Source of the DNA: Rapana venosa
Lineage: Eukaryota; Mollusca; Gastropoda; Neogastropoda; Muricidae
DNA: 64,000 bases
Direction of reading: 5' to 3'
Assembly: GCA_028751875.1 (NCBI GenBank)
Contig: CM054134.1
Span: 41,318,714-41,382,713 of the forward strand
Shown: in pieces, positions 35,128 through 63,197 of the stretch
Numbering within the stretch: position 1 is the stretch's first letter
Layout: every line of letters begins with the position of its first letter
The notes under the pieces: generated by a model
Databases searched by the model: none
What the model was told of the DNA's origin: nothing
Seen by the model: only the letters and a program-made list of their open reading frames with translations
Position numbers and translations under genes: made by a program

Positions 35128-35631
35128 AACACTATAATTAACAGTGTGTCACTTCCTGTCATGAAATACTTGGGTGCCTTGGCGAGATGCAGAAAAAGAA
35201 AAAAACTTGTTGAGTCCTCAAAGAACATAAAAGTTCAATTATTTGCTCTCTATTCAGGATAGTTTCAAGAGTTTCCAGTTAGATTAACCTGTACTACTTT
35301 AAATGCTTGCTCTGTCTGTTGTGCCCACAGTGTGTGTCTGACCTCCCACTTACCTTTTGTTTCAAGAGCATTCAGACTGAGTGAGAAACACAGAAAGCAG
35401 AGTGAGGAACATTGGCTAGCAAAAGTACCAGAACTTTGCACCATGACCTGAAGAAAAAAATCAACACTGTGGTGTTGACAGTACACACTACAGCCACAGC
35501 ACACTTTACAGGACTTGACACATACTATGTATGCACACACACACACACACACACATTGTTGTACACACACACACACGTGCATGCATGCGCACACACACCC
35601 CCCACCCACCCTCACACACAACACACACACA

Positions 35632-35687
<56 letters not shown>

Positions 35688-36387
35688 TCACTCACACATG
35701 CATAGTATTTTCTTCTTTTTGTTTGTTTGGGGAATTTTGTTGATTTTGTTGATGTTTTTGTTTATTCTTTTTTTTTTCTCTTTTTTTTTGGAGTGGGGGG
35801 AGGGGGGGGGGGGGGGGAGGGGGAGGAGAAGGCTTTATTCTGTATGTTTGTTACCTTGTTTGATTCTTTTGTTTGTTTTGGGGTTTTTTCATGGCTTTTG
35901 TGTGTTGGTTGTCATTAATTATAAAGTATGACAATGAAACGAGTAATATTGTAACCTGATATATTTTTGTTTGATATTTTACTTTTTTTCTCTCATTTTC
36001 TTGTAATCCAAATCTAAGTGAGTACAAATGTGCGTGTGTATGTACATGAGTATGTGTATGAATGTGTGTGTGTGTTGTGTTGTGTTGGGTTGTGTTGTGT
36101 TGTGTTGTGTTGTGTTGTGTTATATTGTGTTGTGTTGTGTATGCGTGTGTGTGTGTGTGCACGTGTGTACGAGTTATGCAGTGTATTTTTTTTGTTGGGG
36201 GGGGGGGGGGGGTTGTCCATTCTTGTTGTTGAGTTTTTTTGTTTTTGGTTGTGTGTGAGTGTGTGTGTATGTGTTTTCTTTCTGTTTTTTTCCTTTGTTT
36301 CTATTTTTTCTTTTGGAGTTAGTTTTATTATTATTGGTTATGGTAATAATGTAGTTAGATAATATTGATCAAGTTGTTTTTTGTCCC
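35128..36387. other. Intergenic with CA, TGTTG and G-run tracts
   Basis: CA repeats (35532-35698), G-run (35792-35824), TGTTG pentamers (36070-36142), G-run (36198-36213). Long His/Thr- or Cys/Val-rich frames here are repeat artefacts. Confidence 0.85.
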
Positions 36388-36480
36388 TAGATAGATGGCT
36401 TGATCAAAAAAAGCAAATGCAATGCTTAATCAATGTACCATCTGGAAATAAAAATTTGACTTTGACTTTGACTTTGACAC
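36388..36480 (+). repeat. Short repeat end with (TTTGAC)n tail, copy 2
   Basis: ATAGATGGCTTGATCAAAAA, AATGCTTAATCAATGTACC, ATCTGGAAATAAAAA then three TTTGAC units that run straight into a CA array. Confidence 0.8.
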
Positions 36481-36723
36481 ACACACGTGTACACACACAC
36501 ACACATGCACAGACACACATGTTAGTGTATGCACACACACATACGTGCACACACACATACGTGCACACACACATGCGTGCACACACATACACATGTATAC
36601 ACACACACATACATTACGTGTAAGCACACACACGCAAACACACACACAACACATACATACACAAACATTGTTGCACACACATGCAAATACTCACTCACTC
36701 ACTCACACACAAACACACACAGA

Positions 36724-36783
<60 letters not shown>

Positions 36784-36861
36784 ACAAACAAACAAACAAA
36801 CAAACAAACAAACAAACAAACAAACAAACAAACAAACACACACACACACACACACACACAC

Positions 36862-36894
<33 letters not shown>

Positions 36895-36992
36895 CACACA
36901 CATACACACACATTGTTGCACACACATGCAAATACTCACTCACTCACTCACAAACACACACAGTGACACACACACAGTGACACACACACAGT

Positions 36993-37062
<70 letters not shown>

Positions 37063-37137
37063 CACACACACACACACAGTAACACCACACACACACACAC
37101 ATACACAGTAACAACACACACACACACACACACCACA
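36478..37137. repeat. 660-bp (CA)n-rich complex microsatellite with (AAAC)n core
   Basis: CA-dominated array with ATACGTG, CACTCACT and AGTGACA interruptions. It includes a pure AAAC tetramer block (about 36776-36838) and a duplicated section with CATTGTTGCACACACATGC (36666-36684 and 36909-36927). Confidence 0.95.
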
Positions 37138-37172
37138 AATGCCACACTCAAGATCTAGATTATAATTCAGAT

Positions 37173-37284
37173 TATCTCTGAAGTCAGAATATGAGAATGG
37201 GGCTGCCTCAGTGATGGGAAAACATGATCATTATGCAAAAGCTCTCCATTGTTGAACCTCGGAGATCTAGCAGAAGATAAAAAC
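37173..37284 (+). repeat. Solo tail-B module
   Basis: CTCTGAAGTCAGAATATGAG, TTATGCAAAAGCTCTCC, GAACCTCGGAGATCTAGC. Diverged. Confidence 0.7.
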
Positions 37285-37429
37285 AACATCTAGATTTTGA
37301 AAAGGCAGAATTTGAAAGTAACTTCTTTACCAGAAATTATGTGTTTGGATTAAGAAGGCATGCTTTCATAGAACTTGTAATCACTTTTTAAGACATGTTG
37401 ATATGTATAAAATTCTACTGGGCTTCTGT

Positions 37430-37744
37430 GCTAGGAAATATATATTTGTATTCTTTTATATTGAGGATAATGGAATAAGCAATTATGTGCTTTTTTACAT
37501 CCAGTCCCTGTGTGTATGCGGTTTTGTAAATTTTGTCATCTGTTCCCATCGGCACACAATGGCCTTCTCTTACGAAAAGCGGAACAGGATTTAACGTGCG
37601 CTCAAGATGTTCTGTGTGCGTTCGCACATGGGGCCTCGGTTTATAGTCTCATCCGAAGGACTTTTGGGGGAGAGTGGAGTCTGCAGTGATGTTAACTCCA
37701 GGGGAAAATACCCCCTTGAACGGGAATTAAACCTGGGTCATCAG
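37430..37744 (-). repeat. SINE-A, nearly full (tail A)
   Basis: Minus strand: B-box-derived GGTTTAATTCCCGTTCAAGG, core CCTTCGGATGAGACTATAAA, tail A. The head breaks off at 37745, exactly where the foldback at 37745-37821 begins. Confidence 0.85.
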
Positions 37745-37821
37745 ATGAATGTAATCACTATGATCTCATGTCAGTTTAAATATATACACAACTGACATGA
37801 GATCATGATGATTACATTCAT
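37745..37821. repeat. Foldback with 32-bp arms
   Basis: Arms 37745-37776 and 37790-37821 are reverse complements except for an internal mismatch of two bases, separated by a 13-nt AT-rich loop. The RNA would be a long hairpin of about 77 nt. Confidence 0.9.
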
Positions 37822-38866
37822 TTATAAATTATATTTAAATATCATATGATGGATGGTTGCATAGTGACCATAAAGTGAAGAACACTGGAGAGTAACACAA
37901 AAAAAGAAAGGGGGGGGGGGGGTGTTGGAGGGAAGAAAGGTGGGGGGGGGGGGGGGGGGGGAGATGAGCTTAAAACTTTGTGTGACAGAGTATATTTCTC
38001 ACATCAGTCAAATATTCCAGATTAAAAAATGTTTCTGAGATATCATTTCTTATCTTTTAAGACATGTATGACGTAATGATGTATCCACATTTTTGCAAGC
38101 AGAATGCTGTAGTATAAACTGTACTGTATTCAAACACACGTGACAAAAGAACATATGATTTGCTTGCATACATGTATATTATATTTGTACTCATTGAAAC
38201 ATCTGGGCACATACAGACACACAGAGTCACACACACACATGCACACACGCAGATAGATGGCTTGATTAAGAAAAGCAAATCAACCACAAAGCATAAATTA
38301 TCATTGCTTATATTCAACATCAGTATACCAACTGGGAAAAAAGAAGACTTTGACACAGCACAGCCCAACACAACATTACACAACACAACACTCACTCACT
38401 CACTCACTCACACAGTGCAGAAAAGACATGGACTGATAGAGATGAAGTTAGGTCATGGCTTCTTGATCTGCTTGGCACTTAGGCAGAAGAATCACCAGTT
38501 CTGCCTACCACCTGGTGGGAACCATTAGGTCAGGGCTTCTGGCCCTGCTACTGGGTTACACTAAATGTGTATGTTTGCAGTGTTTTGTACCACATGGTTG
38601 GCACAGTCGGCTTAAGTGACTGTTCCAGTTCTGCCACTGGTGTTATGTAATCCTGGTCTTTCATCCAGTGCTAAATGCACCACAAGTACAGAGCAAAAAG
38701 GCAAGAAGCAGAGCCCTAAATGACTCACTTGTAACATAACATAACTCCTACTATCATTTAAGGCTCAGTCAGCTTGAAATTCCAAATCTGCCACTGGTGT
38801 TAGGTAATCCTGGTCTTTTTTAAAATAAAATACAAACAAAAATGCAATGACTACTACCTACCACAG

Positions 38867-38917
<51 letters not shown>

Positions 38918-39720
38918 AGCGGGGAAAAGGGTGAGAAGCAGAGCCGTAAATGATGCACTTGTAATTATTATAAACACAACTTTCATGATTCTGGTGGATT
39001 GGTGGTCGTACTCCTACTGTTAGACTGGTAACGAAGCCATAAATGACTCACTTTTAATAATCACAGCTTTGATGATTTGGGTGGACTGCTGGTTCTACTG
39101 GTACTGTGGAAGCATACCTGTCTAGAAATCTTGACTAAGGACAGGGCAGCCCCATTCAACAGGACCGCATTGAAAAATTGTCTGTGCCCCAGTATAGGAT
39201 TTGGAAGTACTTCCAGAAAATGGTTTGTTGTTATTGCTTTTCCTCTAAAATACTAAACAAACTTAAGTTGAGGATGATGTTGATTGTACACCAGTTGTAA
39301 AGAAGGATATACAGCTAGTTGGGGTGACTGGAATTCTAATGTTGGGGAGGTGCAGCAAAGAGCCAGCAAAGCACTGGTGAAGCTAGTCATCAAATTCTGC
39401 AGCACGGCTCTTTTGCTGACCTGTCATACAACCATCAAGAACTAACAGTCCAGTTGATAAGGTCGCATCATACTTCATAGATCCCATGGCCACCCAGACA
39501 TAGGATGTTCTTCATTCCAGGGATCAGAAAGACAAGGGCTAGTCAGGAGATAGCATTCATGAAAAAGTGGACTGGCTTGACTTTAGCAAACTCTAGTCTT
39601 AGAGAGCAGCAGAGGATGAATAAGATTAGAATGGTTACAATATTCAGTGATTAATTTCTCTCCAGTTAACTATCAAAGGATTGTTTTAATTTTGGCTTTG
39701 TTAGCTCATTGTTGTCTGTG
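37822..39720. other. Intergenic with small repeats
   Basis: G-runs (37911-37922; 37943-37960), a TTTGAC-tailed repeat (38250-38360), degenerate about 150-bp tandem units around 38610-39110 (CTGCCACTGGTGTTATGTAATCC and CCTAAATGACTCACTTGTAA recur), and a GA tract (38872-38919). 39120-39650 is non-repetitive but not gene-like. Confidence 0.55.
38250..38360 (+). repeat. Short repeat end with TTTGAC tail, copy 3
   Basis: ATAGATGGCTTGATTAAGAA, TACCAACTGGGAAAAAAG then ACTTTGACAC. The third member of the family at 34780 and 36388. Confidence 0.7.
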
Positions 39721-39721
39721 T

Positions 39722-39822
39722 CATCATCATCACCATCATCATTATCATCACCATCATCATCACCATCACCGTCGTCGTCGTCATCGTCGTCGTCATCATC
39801 ATCATCATCATCATCATCATCA
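39722..39822. repeat. (ATC)n/(GTC)n trinucleotide array
   Basis: ATC units with GTC and ACC variants over about 100 bp. No LINE sequence is attached on either side. Confidence 0.95.
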
Positions 39823-40000
39823 GTCCTTGACCTATATGGTCATTGGGGCAACACTAGGGACGCTTTGGTGGACATTTTTTTTTTCCAGGCTGGTCTGACT
39901 TCAGCCTTTCGCAGCAACACAGCCATGTAGGTGTAACACCAGTTGAAAACAAACATTCAGTGTTCCCCCAGAATAGACCCCACCCCTCCCAAAAACTATG

Positions 40001-40136
40001 TGCACACACACACACACACACACACGTGTACACACACACACACACACACAGAGATTATGTGCTCCAAACAGTAAACAGACACGAGCACAAACATGTATAC
40101 ATGTATATAATATATATATAATATATATATAATATA
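40001..40136. repeat. (CA)n and (TA)n microsatellites
   Basis: CA tracts (40001-40050) and TA-rich triplets (40105-40133). Confidence 0.9.
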
Positions 40137-40267
40137 CAAGCATGAGCAAGCAGGCCAACACAAAAGCAAACAAATAAACAAATAAGCTGTTGGGGATACA
40201 TTTTTTTATAGCAACTTTTCATTTTTTAATAAAGAAGGAAAAATGAAGTTCTGAAGCTCTTTTGAGA

Positions 40268-40412
40268 GAGAGAGAAACAATGACAAATTCTTTTATGACA
40301 AATTCTTTTATTTCGAGGATAATGAATAAGCACACGTGCTTTTTTACATCCAGTCCCCACCCGTTAGGGATACATCTTAATAATAATAACCCAATACTTA
40401 TACAGTCTCGCA
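40268..40412 (-). repeat. Short tail-A element with (TTGTCA)-type end
   Basis: Minus strand: AAGTATTGGGTTATTATTAT, CTAACGGGTGGGGACTGG, tail A, then the end unit ATAAAAGAATTTGTC occurring twice. Confidence 0.8.
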
Positions 40413-40429
40413 ATAAAAACAAGGGGAAA

Positions 40430-42900
40430 TATCTATCTATCTATCTATCTGTCCCATAGTCTGACGACCGTGGGGGCACCCTCAAAGACTCAGCAACCAG
40501 TTCCCTCCATTCGTCTCTCTGTTCTGCCTTTCTCAGGGTTTTGTTGAGTTCTAGGCCTGTCCATTCACTGATGTTATCCTCCCAGCTCTTCCTTGGTCTG
40601 CCTCTTTTTCTTCCTCCTTGGACAGTGCCTTGCAAAACTGTCTTGGTAATTCCTTGGGATCTTGTGACATGCCCATACCACTTAAGTTTACGCTTTCTCA
40701 CGATCGTTAGAAGGTTCTCATAGGGTCCAATGGTTTGCTGGATTCTGTTATGCACGCTCTCGTTGCTTATGTGGTCTTTGTAGGAGATGCCAAGGAGTCT
40801 CCGAAAGCATCTCATCTCCACTGCCTGTACTCTTCTCTCCAAATCTGCAGTCAGGGTCCATGATTCACAGGCATACAGAAATATGGATATGACAAGGGAG
40901 CGCATTAGTCTGATCTTGGAGATAAGTGAGATATTCTTATCTCTCCAGATGGTGTTTAGTTTTGACAAAGCTGTTATTGTCTGTGCAGTCCTGCATACTA
41001 CTTCTGGCTTGGATCCCTGGTCGGATACAATGGCTCCAGGTACTTGAAACTTTGAACTGTTTCCAGCTTCTGGTCATTAACCCTGATATCAGTGCTAATG
41101 CCGTTGGTGTTATTAGTCATCAGTTTGGTCTTCTCTGCACTGATTTCCATGCCGTATGTTTTGGAGGCCTTATCCAAGTGTTCTGTTAGGCTGGCAAGCT
41201 CTTTTTCTGATCCTGCTATTCCATCAATGTCATCTGCGAAGCGGAGGTTTGTGATCGTTCTGCCACCGATGCTGACTGATCCTTCATGATGTTCCAGTGC
41301 ATCAGCCATGATTCTCTCAAGGAAGATGTTGAAAAGAGTGGGTGAGAGTAGACAGCCCTGCCTTACTCCAACTGTTGTTCGAAACCATTCTCCAATGTTG
41401 TTGTTGTAGTACACTGCACTGGTGGCCTCGCTGTACAGCTGTTTGATGACTCTGATCAGGTTTGCATTGATGCTGTACAAATTCATGGTTGCCCACAAAG
41501 CTGCATGCCACACCCTGTCAAATGCCTTCTTAAAATCGATAAATACGTGGTAAAGGTCTTGTTGATGTTGAAGGTACCGCTCACATAGTATTCTGAGGTT
41601 GAATATCTGTTCTGTTGTGCTGCGCCCTGCTCTGAAACCTGCTTGTTCCTCAGCAATAATGGTCTCTGCTTGTGGCTTCAGTCTATTCAATATTATCTGC
41701 AGCATGACCTTGCTTGGGTGACATATGAGGCTGATTGTGCGGTAATTATGGCATTGTTGTAGATTTCCTTTCTTGGGGAGGGTGATGATGAGTGACTGCG
41801 TCCATGGTGTTGGCCATTTTCCTGTCTGCCAGATCTTGTTGCAGATTCTTAGTAGGGCGCTGATCATGGCTTCCCCTCCAGCTTGGACCAGCTCAGCTGG
41901 AATGTTGTCAGCCCCTGCTGACTTCCCCTTTTTCAGCGATCTGACTGCTGTTTCCACTTCTTCTCGGAGGATAGGGTGACTGTCTGTGTCTTTGCTGTCG
42001 GGTACATTAAGGACTTCTGGATCTCCTGCGGTTCTATAGTTATACAGGTCGGAGCAGTATTCTGTCCATCTGTTCAGAATATCCTGGTCGTCAGTGAGAC
42101 ACTTCCCATTTTTGTCTTGGATTGTTAAACCTTTTCTCTGTTTCGTGCTAGTCAGGTCTTTCACCAGCTGATATGCTTTCTTGCTATTGTTTTTCTTGAT
42201 GTTCTCTTCAATGTCTTGGCACTGTTCACCGATCCATTTTTCTTTTTGCCTCCGTCATGGACTTCCTGATTCTTTTGTTGACTGCCCTATATTGTTCTGC
42301 TCTTTCTTTTGTTTCATTTTTCTTTTTCTTCAACTCTCTACGCTTGTCGCATAGTTGTAGGATGTTAGGTGTGACCCATGGTTTTTTGACTGGTCGGCGT
42401 TTGCCAAGAAGCTCGTTTGCTGTTTCAGTCACTGCTGTATTGAAACTATTCGTCAGTGTATCTATGTCTGAGTCTATCACAGTGAGTGCTGCAAACTTTC
42501 CACCTATCCTTGCTTGAAAAATTTCTAATACCTCTGGGTCCTTCAGCTTCTCGAGGTCAAATTTGATCCTGATGTTGTTCCGCTTGTGGATTTTCTTTAG
42601 ACGTAGTCGGAAAGTCATCATCACAAGATCATGATCACTCCCTATGTCTGCTCCTGGAAAACTTCGTGTCTGTGCGATGTTAACACTAGACTGAAACCGT
42701 CTTTTCACCATGATGTAATCTATTTGGTTGTGGTGTTCTCCATTTGGGCTATGCCATGTCCATTTTCTGGATTTCTTGTGTGGGCCAAGTGTATTCACTA
42801 ACTGGAGGTGGTTGTTACTGGCAAACTCCAGGAGTCTCAAGCCTCTTTCATTTGATTGGTTATTACAATGTGGCCCACAAACCTTCCCAGAAATAACCCT
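40430..42900 (-). mobile_element. 5'-truncated RTE-like LINE with (ATAG)n tail
   Basis: Minus-strand element of about 2.5 kb. It runs from the C-terminal half of an APE endonuclease (HHNQIDYIMVKRRF, IGSDHDLVM) through a nearly complete reverse transcriptase (KKGKSAGADNIPAELVQAGG, AGFRAGRSTTEQIFNLR, FIDFKKAFDRVWH, VGVRQGCLLSPTLFNIFLE, RFADD) to a C-terminus ending SSDYGTDR, then an ATAG-type tail at 40430-40451. The RT active site reads FADD. It is broken by at least two frameshifts (near 42235 and 41035). Its 5' end is truncated near 42890-42900, where C-runs begin. RTE affiliation is inferred. Confidence 0.88.
40998..42164 (-). pseudogene. LINE reverse transcriptase frame (388 residues)
   Basis: Longest intact frame of the element, with RT blocks in order (finger KGKSAGADN, palm FIDFKKAFDRV, RQGCLLSPTLF, FADD, FKYL). 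Translation ends prematurely after FKYLE. One missing base near 41035 shifts the frame, and the C-terminal part resumes at 40968-40441 (SWTLTADLERRV, LKWYGHVTRS, GRPRKSWEDNI). Confidence 0.9.
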
Positions 42901-43880
42901 TTTCAAAACAGCTCCCCCCCAACAACCCTCCCCCCCCCCCCCCCAAAGCAAGCAATTAAAAGAAAATCCTAAGAATACCCCACCCCTACCCCCACCCCCC
43001 AAAAAACCCTAACCAAAACAAACAAACAAACAAAAGAGAAGGAAAAACCAAACCAACAAAAGATGATAAAAAAGAGAAAAACAGACAAACAACAACAACA
43101 AGAACAAGAGCAACAACAAAGCCAAGAAAAATAACACAACCAAACTTAATAAGTCATAAAGATAAACATCTACACATTGTCAAATGGTACACATACTTGT
43201 TACAAATAATTATAAGATATTGAAATAGGGCACTCATTAAAACTTAAGTACAGAGGCAAGTCCAATAAAGTATTGAAAATATAAAAATATGAATCCTTCA
43301 TCAGGATATACTATGACTATAAGCAGGACGATAAAAGGTGAGAGAGAGACAGAGACAGAGACAGAGAGTGTGTGTGTGTGTATTTCAGAGATAATATCCA
43401 ATATATAAATCCCAAATCAGTATGCGATCCCATCAACACTCATTTTAGATTATACTCGTTTCAAATTATATGTCATGATAATGAAATAAATTTAATACCC
43501 ATACATCCACACAATAAAAGCAAGAAACAAACCAAGAAGAAATTAAAAACTATACAGTCGTTTAGGGAGAGAATATGGGTGGGTGAGTGAGTGAGTATAT
43601 GTGTGTGTGTGTGTGTGTGTTTGAGCGCGCGCACGCGCGTGTGTGTGTGTGTGTGTGTGTGTTTGAGTGTGTGTGGGGGGGGGGGGAGGGGGGTGTTTCA
43701 GGGATAATACTAAATATGTAATACTCACATAGCACACGATCAACACAAACACTTTTTAATTATGTTCATGCAAATTGAATGTCATGGTAATAAAATAAGT
43801 GCAATACCCATACACTCTCATAATAAAGAGGGGGAAAAAGCCAATAAAGTCATAAAAAGAACATCTACACATTGTAAGTA

Positions 43881-43937
<57 letters not shown>

Positions 43938-44549
43938 GAGAGAGCCACATAACACATGTGGTATGTTGCAAAACACAGTCACCACCTATCCCACTTCCCA
44001 TCCAGGTCCCCCCCCCCCCCCCCCCACCTTTCTTTTGTCCTCCCCCCCAAACCTCTCTTTGTACCACCCCTCCTCCCCCCCAATGGTCTTCCTTTTCGTC
44101 TTCTCTGTGGCTTTGAGGACAAAATAGGTCATGCTTTACCTGCCAGGTGCCAAATAATAGTCGTGTGTACAGGTACGGAACACACCTGCCATGCCAAGCT
44201 ACTGTGTAAAAAGAGAGAGAGAAGACACCATGTCCATTGGTCCTAATTCTCCCCTACCCTACCTGAATGATAAAGAATATGTGTGTGTTTACTTTATATT
44301 GTGACTGAATAGTATTAATTAAAAGACGTTGACTTTGTTTGAATCAGTTCTGTGAACTTATGAATGGTTTACTAAGTTTAGAAAAAAGAACCACAAACAA
44401 ACTGAAGTATACTGTCTATTCCATTTGAGCTTAAGTGATTTTTCCATTCAGTCTGTTAACATGGATGGTGAAGTGAAAAAGTCTTTAATATTATGTTTGA
44501 AAAATAAAACGAACCCATTTTTAATGCAAAAAGAAAAAAAAAATCTCTC
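42901..44549. other. Intergenic, C-runs and microsatellites
   Basis: C-runs (42931-42944), AAAC-rich patch (43016-43040), TG tracts (43367-43381; 43601-43676), GA (43886-43942), C-run (44007-44024). Frames here are low-complexity. Confidence 0.6.
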
Positions 44550-44620
44550 CAAAGTCAGAGTGTGGCTACCCTCCTGGTTGGCAAAACCGGTAGCATACAG
44601 TCCAAAGTCGCACCAGTGGG
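44550..44620 (+). repeat. Partial tail-B module
   Basis: CCAAAGTCAGAGTGTGGCTACC and TGGTTGGCAAAACCGGT match the first half of tail B. It is cut before the hairpin and followed immediately by a minus-strand SINE-A tail. Confidence 0.55.
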
Positions 44621-44624
44621 GAAC

Positions 44625-44790
44625 TTTATTCTTTATTATTCTTTTATTTTGAGGATAATGGAATAAGCACTCGTGTGCTGTTTTTCATCCATGTGTATGC
44701 AGTTTTGTAAATTTTGTCATCCGTTTCCACCAGAACACAAAGGCCTACTCTTCCAAAAAGTGGAGCAGGTTGAACTTCACAGTTCCAGCC
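44625..44790 (-). repeat. SINE-A 3' part (tail A)
   Basis: Minus strand: CTTTTTGGAAGAGTAGGCC, GGATGACAAAATTTACAAAA, TTATTCCATTATCCTCAAAA. 5'-truncated within the core. Confidence 0.8.
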
Positions 44791-44799
44791 CAGAAACAA

Positions 44800-45190
44800 A
44801 AAGACACTTTAAAAACAAACAAAAACAACAACAAAAGAAACATCACCAAATCCCCACCCCCTGACTCCCACTCCCAACAAACAACAAACCACCGTGATGA
44901 AATGTTGTTTAAAGTCGTCATAATAATTCATATATATTAGTTTTTGAGCACTTTTCAATGCAAGAAATAGTAACGTGTTGGCAAGTCTTTGGAAATCTTT
45001 TTTACATGAAAAAATGTTTGGAAGCATTTTTTAATGCAAACAGTCTTCAAATGAATCAAAATATACATGAATAGACAAAAAACCTCCAAAAATGAAACAT
45101 TTTTAACAACAAAAACTGCCCCACCCCAAAATGCACTAACATGCACCCCCCCCCCCCCCACCCCCCCCATCCCCCCTGTGTACTGTACAC

Positions 45191-45221
<31 letters not shown>

Positions 45222-45857
45222 TGCACACGAAGTAAAACCAAACAATAACTAACACATGTGTAAATAAACACACATGCACATGCAGTTGCACTCACACACA
45301 TGCACACACACACATGCACACATACACATTCACTCTCTCCCTCCCTCTCTCTCCCCCATACACTCACACACTCTCATCTCTCTCTCTCTCACACACATGC
45401 ACGCACACACACGCGCACGCAACACACACACACACACACACAAACACACATACACACACAACACACATGTTTATTATAAAATTCTGAAGAAACGGGGTCA
45501 GCTCATAGTCTTGACACAAAACCATGTGTGTTTCTCTCTACCCCAGCAGATTCATTGCTATAAGGGCACTTTTGAGTACTGACTTTTTCCGCTCAGATGC
45601 ACATACCCCAGTTCTTCAGCATCCAGGTCAGGAGAGCTTTGTGTTACCCCCATTAATTCAGGTCAAGACAAGACTTGAGACTCGAGAATACTTTAATGTC
45701 TCAACTAGAGAAAATATCAGTGGCATTTTAAAATAATAATTACACAGCATGCATTATTGAACGATACAGATTAAGAAAATATTTCAATATTTTACAAGGC
45801 GACAACAATCTACATTACACACATACACACACATAACACACACCTGCACCCACCCAT

Positions 45858-45932
<75 letters not shown>

Positions 45933-45935
45933 TCT

Positions 45936-45976
<41 letters not shown>

Positions 45977-47031
45977 AGGCATATTCATGCACACGCTATT
46001 TGATGATTTGATAAAAAAAAGAAAGAAAAAAAAGATATGAAAACCACTTTAAAATGGTGGGGTTTTTTTTCTTCTTTTTTTTGAAGTTTAACAGTGGTTT
46101 AGAAGCTGAATTGACTTGTTAATAAAACTATTTTTGGTTCTGTTTGTTTTTCATTTTGGCATTCAGAATGTTTGACCAGATGGTAGCAATGCATAGTGTT
46201 GTGAAAGCACGTGGGTTTCGTCAGTGGAAATGTCTTTAGCTTTTTTAGTCATCTGATTTTCATATAATGAATTTACTTAAAAAAAATTAGTGTCTTTTGC
46301 TTTTCTCCAACAATGTTTCCACACACATTCACAACGTTATTCACTATATTCTTATGTTTTTACTTTCAAACAACAAGACCAGCATAAACCCCATATGACA
46401 AGACAGATTCTACAAAACTGAGATAAAACATGTACATAATTTCTTTTAAACGTTCAGACAAGCACAAAAGGCAAAACATTGAGCAGTGTGATATATGGCA
46501 GTATAGTGTTACGTCTGTAGTATAGCCTGAAAGTGCAGGGCTGTTCTACTGATGTACACGGGCATAAAAACGGAGACATGAATAGCTATGCAATGAATTG
46601 ATAAGTATAGTATGCATGCATGATTGCTTACATATTATACTGTACATTATGCTAAGTAGGTGCTGTTGAATAAATTTATTTAATGTGTGTGTGTGTGCTC
46701 GTGTGCCTGTGTGCATGCGTGCGTGTGTGTGTACGTGTGTTGTTTCATATATGTCTATTCACAATAAGCAATATTAGAAACCCCCCCCAAAAAAAACCCC
46801 AAACAACAACCCCCCAAAACCAAACCAAACCAAAACAAAAAAAGAGGGGGTGGGGGTGGGGGGTGGGGGTAGGATGAGAGGGGGTGGGGGATATGTATCT
46901 GGAAGATTCAGTTTTGTCACAGAGATTGTTTGGGTCCAACACTCCGAGTGTGATACAATGTCTAAATTGTGTGTATCACTGCCAGCAGTTTTGTAAGCGT
47001 TTGAACTTGCAGGCAACCTCACAAACGAGTC
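44800..47031. other. Intergenic with CA/CT arrays
   Basis: C-runs (45147-45170), CA arrays (45185-45260; 45296-45475), CA plus CT array (45830-45973), TG tract (46684-46740), G-rich patch (46845-46890). 45976-46680 shows nothing recognisable. Confidence 0.55.
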
Positions 47032-47240
47032 TTAAAACAAGTCCTTTGGATGTGACTATAAACTGAGGTGAATGCACGCAGAACATCTTGGGTACATGTT
47101 AAAACCTGATCCGCTTTTTGGAAGAGTAGGCCATTGTGTGCCAGTGGGAATGGATGAGAACATTTACAAACTGTACATGGAGTCTGGATGTAAAAAAAGC
47201 ACGTAACTGCTTATTCCAAATCCTGGAAATAAAATAAAAA
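47032..47240 (+). repeat. SINE-A, 5'-truncated (tail A)
   Basis: GTCCTTTGGATGTGACTATAA, GGAAGAGTAGGCCATTGTG, GTCTGGATGTAAAAAAAGCA, ending in an AAATAAAATAAAA-type tail. Confidence 0.8.
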
Positions 47241-47636
47241 AAGTAAAAAAGAAAAGAATAAAACCAACCCACCAACCAAAACTAATCAACCCCCCAATCA
47301 GCCAATCAACCGACCAACCACCTGTCAATCATCCAACCAACCAATCAACCAGCCAAAAAATGTGAAGAATTAGCCAGAACAGGAGAAAGAAAAATTCTAG
47401 GATCAAAAGTGATGTAAAATGAGCAATACAGCATATGTTGACAAATAAGGCGTTATACAAGTTGACAAATATGGCTTTATACAATACAGCACAATACAGT
47501 ACAATGCAATACAATACAATATATACAACCCATCCCAACTTAACTCAACCAAACTCACAACACAACACAATACAACATGTACCCCCCCCCCCCCCCCCCT
47601 CCGAAAAAAAAAGCAAAAAAAAAAAAAAAAGCAAAA
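47241..47636. other. Simple-sequence rich flank of the Ig gene
   Basis: AACCAA-type imperfect repeats (47260-47355), imperfect ACAATAC repeats (47475-47580), C-run (47582-47600), A-run (47616-47630). No promoter was identified for the Ig gene. Confidence 0.6.
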
Positions 47637-47809
47637 CAACACAACATAACACAATACATTTCTCATCTGTCTTTCTTGTTCTTGACCTCAGTTTTGTTTT
47701 GCTTCATCAGATCAGTAATCAATCTAGATGTTATTTTATTTCTGTATATCATAATTTTTTTCATTGTTTTCTTTCTGTTTTTTTATTTTTAGGCTGCTGT
47801 GGGAAAACT

Positions 47810-63090
<15,281 letters not shown>

Positions 63091-63197
63091 GTAAGGAGCC
63101 AGCTCACATCTCTTCTCTTCACGGCCGCCTTTGAGCCTGTTTGCTTTCAGCAGGCATCAAGCTGCGCGACCTTTTCTTCACACTGTACACATTCACC

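Noticed and set aside
35515..37151. Long His/Thr- and Cys/Val-rich open frames
   Set aside because: They are translations of (CA)n/(TG)n arrays on both strands, with no splice context or homology.
39120..39650. Possible unique gene segment
   Set aside because: Non-repetitive, but all frames are short and no splice-bounded exon could be defined.
39722..39822. (ATC)n array as a tail of the RTE-like LINE
   Set aside because: No LINE 3' sequence is attached on either side; a simple microsatellite.
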